A DNA stretch of 64,000 bases from an uncultured Collinsella sp. GTDB taxonomy: Bacteria > Actinomycetota > Coriobacteriia > Coriobacteriales > Coriobacteriaceae. The notes beneath the pieces were generated by a model. The model searched no databases, was not told where the DNA came from, and worked only from the letters and a program-made list of their open reading frames with translations. Location of the stretch: NCBI GenBank assembly GCA_902490305.1, contig CABUDI010000008.1, positions 1-64,000 on the forward strand, read 5' to 3'. Below are positions 58,652 to 64,000 of the stretch, in pieces. The position numbers and the translations under genes are program-made. Position 1 is the stretch's first letter. Each line of letters starts with the position of its first letter.

Positions 58652-61539
58652 TCGAGGACGCGGTTTCGTCAGGAACGCCGCAGTTTGTCATCGACTCCTA
58701 TGCCACGCTTGCCGAACGCGCCAAAACGCAGTCCTTCGGCCTTATCGAGGAAGATGTGATTGTCCTCGATACCGAGACCACAGGTCTTTCTGTGCAGGAC
58801 AATGAGCTGATCGAGATCTCGGCGGCCCGTCTTTCGGGCCGCGAGGTCGTCGACCGCTTCGATACCTTCGTGCATCCCAAGCAGCTGATTCCCGCCGAGA
58901 TCACCGAGCTCACGAGCATTACAAATGCCGATGTGGCAGATGCCCCGTCGGCCGTTGAGGCCGTAGCCGCTCTCGCCGATTTTGTCGGTGGTTGCCCGGT
59001 AATCGCACATAACGCCACGTTCGACCGCTCGTTTATCGAGTCGGTCAAAGGCGGCGTCAACGTGAGCGATATCTGGATCGATTCGCTGGCGCTGTCGCGC
59101 ATCGCGCTTCCGCGCCTGGCATCGCACAAGTTGTCTTTTATGGCCGATCTGTTTGGCTGTGACTCGGTATCACACCGTGCCAATGCCGACGTCGACGCCC
59201 TGTGTGGCGTATGGCGCGTGTTGCTCGTGGCGCTCACCGACTTGCCTCAGGGCCTCATGGCGCGCCTAGCCGACATGCATCCGGATGTGCCTTGGTCCTA
59301 TCGTCCTATCTTCTCATTCTTGGCAGGGCAGAACCCTGGTTCTATCTTCTCTCTCAGCGCCGCTCGTGCTGACGTTCTCAAGGCCGATCGCGCCGACGAT
59401 CGGGTGGACGCCGACGAACTGCCGGTCCTCAAGATGCCGAGTCGTGAGGAGATTGAGGCAGACTATGCGCCAGGTGGCCTGGTCAATCGCATGTATCCCA
59501 CCTACGAGCCGCGTGATGAGCAGATCGCGATGGCGCTCGAGGTCCGCGATGCGCTGGTCACGGGCACTCATCGTGTAATTGAGGCGGGCACGGGCGTCGG
59601 CAAATCGATGGCCTATCTGGTGCCTTTTGCCGAGGCAGCGCGCCGTAACAACATCACGGTTGGTATTGCGACCAAATCGAACAATCTTGCCGACCAGCTC
59701 ATGTACCATGAGCTGCCAAAACTTGCCGAGCAACTGGACGGTGGTCTGTCATTTTGCGCTCTCAAGGGGTATGACCACTATCCATGCCTGCGCAAGCTTG
59801 AGCGCATGAGCCGCGGCCAGGTCGAGATTACCACCAAGCGCGATCCGGCGGACACGCTCACGGCGGTCGCGGTCATTATGGCGTACGTCTGCCAATCAGC
59901 CGATGGCGACCTCGACTCGCTCGGCATTCGGTGGCGCAGCGTCAACCGCCCCGACTTTACGACGGCCTCGCGCGAGTGTGCTCGTCGCCTCTGCCCGTTT
60001 TTCCCTGATAAATGTTTGGTCCACGGCGCTCGCCGTCGTGCAGCGCATGCCGACGTGGTGGTCACCAACCATTCCCTGCTGTTCCGCAATGTCGCGGCCG
60101 AGGGCAGGATTTTACCTCCGATTCGTCATTGGGTAATCGACGAGGCCCATTCCATCGAGCGCGAGGCGCGCCGTCAGTGGGCGCGCGTGGTGTCGGCGGA
60201 CGAATCACGCGTTCTGTTTGAGCGCCTGGGTGGCTCGAGCACCGGTGCGCTAAGCCAGGTCTCCCGTGATTTGGCAACCTCCGAGGGCTCTACGCTCTAT
60301 CTGGGCCTTACTGCCAAGGCGACGTCGACGGTTGCGCGCGCGAGCATGGCAATCGCCGACGTGTTCGATGGCGTTCGCGAGCTCGGCCGCCGTGCCCGTG
60401 GGGGTTATGACAATGCCAATCTATGGATTGGCCCCGAGCTGCGCGAATCTGACGACTGGCATGATTTCTTACAGTCGGCCTACGCTGCCATCGACGTATT
60501 GGAACAGGCTGACAAGAGCGTCGACGCGCTGGTGCAAGCCGTCGCCGCCGACAAGCCCGAGGTTGTTGTCGACCTGGGTGATATCTCGCGCCGCCTGCAC
60601 GAGCTGGCCGAGAACCTCAAACTCATCATTGATGGCACCGATGAACACTACGTGTATTCGCTGCAGGTCAATCGCAGGCTGCGTGCCGGCGGAGAGTCAA
60701 TGACCGCAGAGCGCATCGACATTGGCGAGGCCTTGGCAACCGAGTGGCTGCCCGAGGTTCACACGGCTATCTTTGCCTCGGCGACCATGACGGTGTCCAA
60801 AAGCTTCGAACACTTTAACCACGCGGTCGGCCTCGATCGCATCGGCGCTTCAACATCCTCATCGCTGCACTTGGACTCGAGCTACGACTTCGATTCGAAC
60901 ATGGCTGTAGTCGTTGCGGGCGATATCCCCGATCCGCGCGATCGCGAGAGCTATCTTACGGCGCTCGAGCGCGTGCTGGTCGACGCCCATCTTGCCATGG
61001 ACGGATCGGTGCTCACACTGTTCACCAATCGGCGCGACATGGAAGACCTGTACGCCCGCGTTGAGCCCAAGATGGCCCGTGCGGGTCTGGAGCTCAACTG
61101 CCAGCAGCGCAACTCATCTCCTCGTCGTCTGCGCGATCGGTTTATCAACGAGCCGACTTCATCGCTTTTTGCGCTTAAGGCCTTCTGGGAGGGGTTCGAC
61201 GCCAGCGGCGAGACGCTGCGCTGCGTCATCATTCCCAAGCTGCCGTTCTCGAGTCCCACGGACCCGCTCTCGTGCGAGCGCAACCTGCGCGAAGACCGCG
61301 CTTGGGCGCGCTATTCGCTGCCCGAGGCGGTGCTCGAGGTCAAGCAGGCGGCCGGCCGCCTTATCCGCTCGTCGACCGATTGCGGCGTGCTGATTCTGGC
61401 CGACCCGCGCCTGGTGACGAAGGGCTACGGAAAGAAGTTCTTAACGTCGCTGCCCACGAGCTCCTACCAGCGCATCGAATCGGCGCAGATCGGGCACTAT
61501 CTGCAACTGTGGCGCGCACGCCACGAGCGGCGGCGCTAA
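58645..61539 (+). CDS. DinG-like helicase with N-terminal DEDDh exonuclease
   Basis: This 964-residue fusion begins with a DnaQ-type exonuclease (VLDTETTGL at about 40-48, HNATFDRSF, HRANADVDAL), the metal-binding DEDDh set. It continues with an XPD/DinG superfamily 2 helicase (EAGTGVGKSMAYLVPFA, cysteines near PCLRKL and CARRLCPFFPDKC that suggest an Fe-S cluster, VIDEAHSIE, and late motifs EGFDASGETLRCVIIPKLPF and QAAGRLIR). Such Gram-positive DinG proteins are annotated as bifunctional ATP-dependent nucleases. The cluster and its role are inferred. It follows ddl directly. Confidence 0.92.
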   Translation: MLIEDAVSSGTPQFVIDSYATLAERAKTQSFGLIEEDVIVLDTETTGLSVQDNELIEISAARLSGREVVDRFDTFVHPKQLIPAEITELTSITNADVADAPSAVEAVAALADFVGGCPVIAHNATFDRSFIESVKGGVNVSDIWIDSLALSRIALPRLASHKLSFMADLFGCDSVSHRANADVDALCGVWRVLLVALTDLPQGLMARLADMHPDVPWSYRPIFSFLAGQNPGSIFSLSAARADVLKADRADDRVDADELPVLKMPSREEIEADYAPGGLVNRMYPTYEPRDEQIAMALEVRDALVTGTHRVIEAGTGVGKSMAYLVPFAEAARRNNITVGIATKSNNLADQLMYHELPKLAEQLDGGLSFCALKGYDHYPCLRKLERMSRGQVEITTKRDPADTLTAVAVIMAYVCQSADGDLDSLGIRWRSVNRPDFTTASRECARRLCPFFPDKCLVHGARRRAAHADVVVTNHSLLFRNVAAEGRILPPIRHWVIDEAHSIEREARRQWARVVSADESRVLFERLGGSSTGALSQVSRDLATSEGSTLYLGLTAKATSTVARASMAIADVFDGVRELGRRARGGYDNANLWIGPELRESDDWHDFLQSAYAAIDVLEQADKSVDALVQAVAADKPEVVVDLGDISRRLHELAENLKLIIDGTDEHYVYSLQVNRRLRAGGESMTAERIDIGEALATEWLPEVHTAIFASATMTVSKSFEHFNHAVGLDRIGASTSSSLHLDSSYDFDSNMAVVVAGDIPDPRDRESYLTALERVLVDAHLAMDGSVLTLFTNRRDMEDLYARVEPKMARAGLELNCQQRNSSPRRLRDRFINEPTSSLFALKAFWEGFDASGETLRCVIIPKLPFSSPTDPLSCERNLREDRAWARYSLPEAVLEVKQAAGRLIRSSTDCGVLILADPRLVTKGYGKKFLTSLPTSSYQRIESAQIGHYLQLWRARHERRR

Positions 61540-62453
61540 AGCGGACAGACGAGGGTTTTTGCCATATCGCACAGGCGCTTTGACAGGGCGGGGTCATCCA
61601 AGATGCGGATGGCTCCGCCCGCTGCGATTACCTGGCTCAGTAGCCAACGCTCGGAGCCGTAATGCACAGTTACCGTTGCCATGTCTGCCCCGCCGCGCTC
61701 GATTAGGGTGATGCCGGCCCACTCCAGATGCTCCGCCATATCGAATGGCATCAAGAGCTTTGCGCTGCGCTGCGTCCGGGCAAGGGAATCGTGGAGGGAT
61801 GCGACGTCCGGTGTGTGAGGCACGACGGAGTCTTCCGTCAAGGCGAGTCCCTCGATTTTATCCATGCGATAGGTGCGCTGCTCATCGACTGTGATGTCCC
61901 AGGCAATCAGGTATGTTTGGTCGCCGTTTGCCGTAATGCGCAAGGGGTCGACCAGACGCTCGCGTGGCCGTGCATCGTCCATCGAACGATACGAGATGCG
62001 GCAGCGAACGCCGTCCTGAATGGCACAGCTCAGCTGCTGCCAGTGCGACCCGTGGTTGACGGTGTCAAAGACGCGCTGGTTATAGCCGAGCTCTTCGGGT
62101 AGAAGGGCATGTCGAATCCGAGCTGCCGTCTGCGGCTCGATCCCCAACGATTCAAGTTCGTGGTTGAGCACAGCGCCCTCGGCTGCACTCAAGCGCAACG
62201 GTAGCACACGCCCGGCGTCACCAGTGAGGACCACACGCTCGCCGTGGCATTCGCAGATGATGCGCGCACCAGATTCTCGGTCCGCGAGCGTCGAGACGAT
62301 CTCGAGAATCTCGTCGAGCGATACTCCCGTGATGTCAAAGCGGCCGCAAATCTCGGTTCGTGTCATGCCGCTCTCGCCGGCGGCGTAGAGGGCCTCCATG
62401 ATGTCGATGGCGCGCGAGAGTCTCTGCTCGCTGGTGAGTTTACGCACGGGCAT
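61536..62453 (-). CDS. WYL-domain regulator, PafC-like
   Basis: The 305-residue protein has an N-terminal winged helix (LTSEQRLSRAIDIMEALYAAG, GMTRTEICGRFDITGVSLDEI, in part). A WYL-type ligand domain follows (CRISYRSMDDARPRERLVDPL ... TYLIAWDITVDEQRTYRMDKI, in part). The ATG at 62453 lies within the end of the upstream WYL gene (14-base overlap), as in pafBC pairs; a longer frame to 62513 would overlap more. In mycobacteria PafBC senses single-stranded DNA and activates a LexA-independent damage response. That role here is inferred. It overlaps the helicase stop end-to-end. Confidence 0.85.
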   Translation of the reverse strand: MPVRKLTSEQRLSRAIDIMEALYAAGESGMTRTEICGRFDITGVSLDEILEIVSTLADRESGARIICECHGERVVLTGDAGRVLPLRLSAAEGAVLNHELESLGIEPQTAARIRHALLPEELGYNQRVFDTVNHGSHWQQLSCAIQDGVRCRISYRSMDDARPRERLVDPLRITANGDQTYLIAWDITVDEQRTYRMDKIEGLALTEDSVVPHTPDVASLHDSLARTQRSAKLLMPFDMAEHLEWAGITLIERGGADMATVTVHYGSERWLLSQVIAAGGAIRILDDPALSKRLCDMAKTLVCPL

Positions 62454-63462
62454 ACTCGTGCACCGTCCTTTCGATGAGGTGGTTCCACGCCAGTTTGAGT
62501 GCATCGGGGGCAACGGGCCTCATGCCGTCCATGGCGTGGGCCATGCAAAATGAGGCGGCGGCTTCAAGGTCGCGCACGTCAACGGTCCAGATCCATCCCG
62601 CATCGGTGTGTGTGAGCTCACCTCGCCCGCGCGTGAGGCCGTTGATCATATCGATCTGCGTCTGAGGGGCGAACGAGAACGTGGCTGCAACGGGCGGTCG
62701 GTCGGCGAAATCGAATTCAAAGAACAGATAGTCGTTGAGATTGAAGTCCGCAGGGATGGCGTAGGCCTTCGAAGGACGCCAAGCGCGAACGATACGGTCG
62801 CAGCGGAATGTCCTGATGTCGTCGGTGGCATTGTCGAGACCGCAGAAGTACGCCACGCCATCGTGTTCGAACATACCGTAGACGCAGACGGTGCGCTCTT
62901 TCTGCTCGCCGCGACCGTTCTGATATAAAAATCGCAGCGCGCATCGCTCGGCAAAGGCGCTCCAAACTGCATCGACGGTGGGAGAACGGTGAATCGGCGC
63001 CTCGTCTGCGGCAGATATGCCGGTGAGATAGGCAATCTTGGACCGGATGTCGGCAAGCGGCGCGGCAAAGGCGGAGGAGCCGGCCGCAAGCGTCTGGTCG
63101 ATGGCGTCTAGCAAGATGTCGGCATCGTCTGCGGTGATGAGCCCACCTGCCGCAAACGTGTGCTCGCGGTCGATCGTCCACGAGCTTTCCTCGGTCTCTT
63201 GCGCGCCGGCGAGGCGAACCTCTTTGATTACGATGCCGCGTTCGAGTAGTTTGTCGCGATCGCGGCGGAACTTGCGCTTATCCGAGTCGATGTTGCCCGA
63301 GCCATACCCCAAATCGGAATCCAAGACGATTTGTTCGGTCGTCAACGGCTCGGGAGAACTGTTGAGTACAAAGAAAAGATTGAGGATGCGCTGGGCCGTT
63401 TTATCGAAACTGGGTTCCGGCGTTCCCTTTTTGTTAATAGCGGTCGTGTCGCTTGCCGTCAT
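62440..63462 (-). CDS. WYL-domain regulator, PafB-like
   Basis: The 340-residue protein has an HTH region (KTAQRILNLFFVLNSSPEPLTTEQIV, in part; SDKRKFRRDRDKLLERGIVI) and a WYL domain (RFLYQNGRGEQKERTVCVYGMFEHDGVAYFCGLD, in part). GAGGA lies before the ATG. It is the first gene of the convergent pair with the 61536-62453 product; together they resemble PafB/PafC as two separate, overlapping genes. A divergent promoter region of 198 bp separates it from the M28-like gene. Confidence 0.85.
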   Translation of the reverse strand: MTASDTTAINKKGTPEPSFDKTAQRILNLFFVLNSSPEPLTTEQIVLDSDLGYGSGNIDSDKRKFRRDRDKLLERGIVIKEVRLAGAQETEESSWTIDREHTFAAGGLITADDADILLDAIDQTLAAGSSAFAAPLADIRSKIAYLTGISAADEAPIHRSPTVDAVWSAFAERCALRFLYQNGRGEQKERTVCVYGMFEHDGVAYFCGLDNATDDIRTFRCDRIVRAWRPSKAYAIPADFNLNDYLFFEFDFADRPPVAATFSFAPQTQIDMINGLTRGRGELTHTDAGWIWTVDVRDLEAAASFCMAHAMDGMRPVAPDALKLAWNHLIERTVHEYARA

Positions 63463-63660
63463 AGAGTCCTCGCATGGGAAGGTGGTTTGCTGCCATGATT
63501 TTAGTCCGATATGGAGATTAGGCTATATCCTTGTCCGCTCGGGGCGTTAAGATGGCCCGAATTCGGTCGTTTGCGCTCGCTCGGGGTATACTTTCGACTA
63601 TATACGGTTCTAATGTGCATGCATTGGGCCTATTTGTCGGATTATGGATGTGGAGCGCAC

Positions 63661-64000
63661 ATGGCGAACACCCAGAACTATATCAACCACCTGCTGCAGA
63701 ACACCGGCATCACGCCGGCATGCAGCGAAGAAGAGCGCTTGGCTGCCGAGGATATCGCTCAGATTTTCCGCAACCATGGCTTTGATCCCGAGGTGCAGGA
63801 GTTTAATGCTCCCGCGCCGAGCAGGCTGGCATTTGCTATCACCGGCATCCTTGCGTTTGTCGGCGCCCTGCTTATGGGTATCGGTGGCGGCATCGGCTTG
63901 GTCGGTACCCTGCTGGCCATCATCGGTGCCGTGCTCTATGTGCTCGAGCGCACCGGGCATCCCGTGATCTCGGGTCTGGGAAAGACGGGCGTGAGCCAAA
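63661..64000 (+). CDS. Membrane-anchored M28-type peptidase (5' partial)
   Basis: The first 113 residues are in the window and no stop is reached. MANTQNYINHLLQNTGITPA is followed by CSEEERLAAEDIAQIFRNHGFDPEVQEFNAP, typical of the N-terminal part of M28-family aminopeptidase-like proteins. Two helices follow (LAFAITGILAFVGALLMGI and GLVGTLLAIIGAVLYVL). The zinc-binding part would lie beyond the edge, so the family call is tentative. GGAG lies 5-6 bases before the ATG. A TATACT at 63587 may be a -10 element. Confidence 0.7.
   Translation, partial: MANTQNYINHLLQNTGITPACSEEERLAAEDIAQIFRNHGFDPEVQEFNAPAPSRLAFAITGILAFVGALLMGIGGGIGLVGTLLAIIGAVLYVLERTGHPVISGLGKTGVSQ

Overview
The window looks like the chromosome-origin region of a high-GC Gram-positive bacterium of the class Coriobacteriia, most likely a Collinsella species. 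This rests on overall gene content and style (Actinobacteria-like helicase and WYL genes, small zinc-ribbon membrane proteins, class B sortase, GTG/TTG starts with strong Shine-Dalgarno sites). It is an inference, because no database search was run. There is no rRNA operon, prophage, CRISPR array or classical insertion sequence.

Layout. 1-8.6 kb is accessory: the tail of an unknown gene, an orphan RelB/DinJ-type antitoxin, four zinc-ribbon membrane proteins that appear to be paralogues, a CGNR-like zinc-finger protein and a DUF234 ATPase behind a palindromic promoter. 9-28 kb is a nucleotide-synthesis district read on the minus strand (purN, purM, purF, purE, carB, carA, purD, purA), interleaved with a CmpB-like membrane protein, a MoaE-like protein, a class B sortase, an ABC exporter and a Nudix hydrolase. 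28-31.5 kb holds dnaB and the rpsF-ssb-rpsR-rplI operon. 31.9-35.6 kb holds two tRNA-Ser genes, an endonuclease-like gene flanked by an 81-bp inverted pair of palindromes, a UPF0126 membrane protein and a bactofilin-like membrane protein. 35.6-39.5 kb holds typA, a BFN nuclease-domain protein, two small unknowns and a tRNA Ile-Ala-Ile cluster.

39.8-49.6 kb is the replication block on the minus strand: gyrA, gyrB, a DciA-like DUF721 protein, recF, dnaN, dnaA, then a GHKL-ATPase/winged-helix protein. At about 51 kb gene direction flips to plus: rpmH, rnpA, yidD, yidC, khpB(jag), rsmG, three perfect parS sites, parA, parB. The flip, the clustered DnaA-box-like 9-mers and the parS cluster place oriC at about 51.0-51.2 kb. 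After a convergent rlmN come ddl, an exonuclease-helicase, a convergent PafB/PafC-like WYL pair, and the start of an M28-type peptidase cut by the window end.

The most unusual items are (i) the REPtron-like unit at 32.2-33.5 kb, a DUF559-type nuclease gene bracketed by near-identical palindromes in inverted orientation; (ii) the GHKL-ATPase/wHTH gene wedged between dnaA and the putative oriC; (iii) several very long intergenic palindromes (16.4, 39.5-39.7 and 42.6-42.7 kb); and (iv) the zinc-ribbon paralogue cluster.
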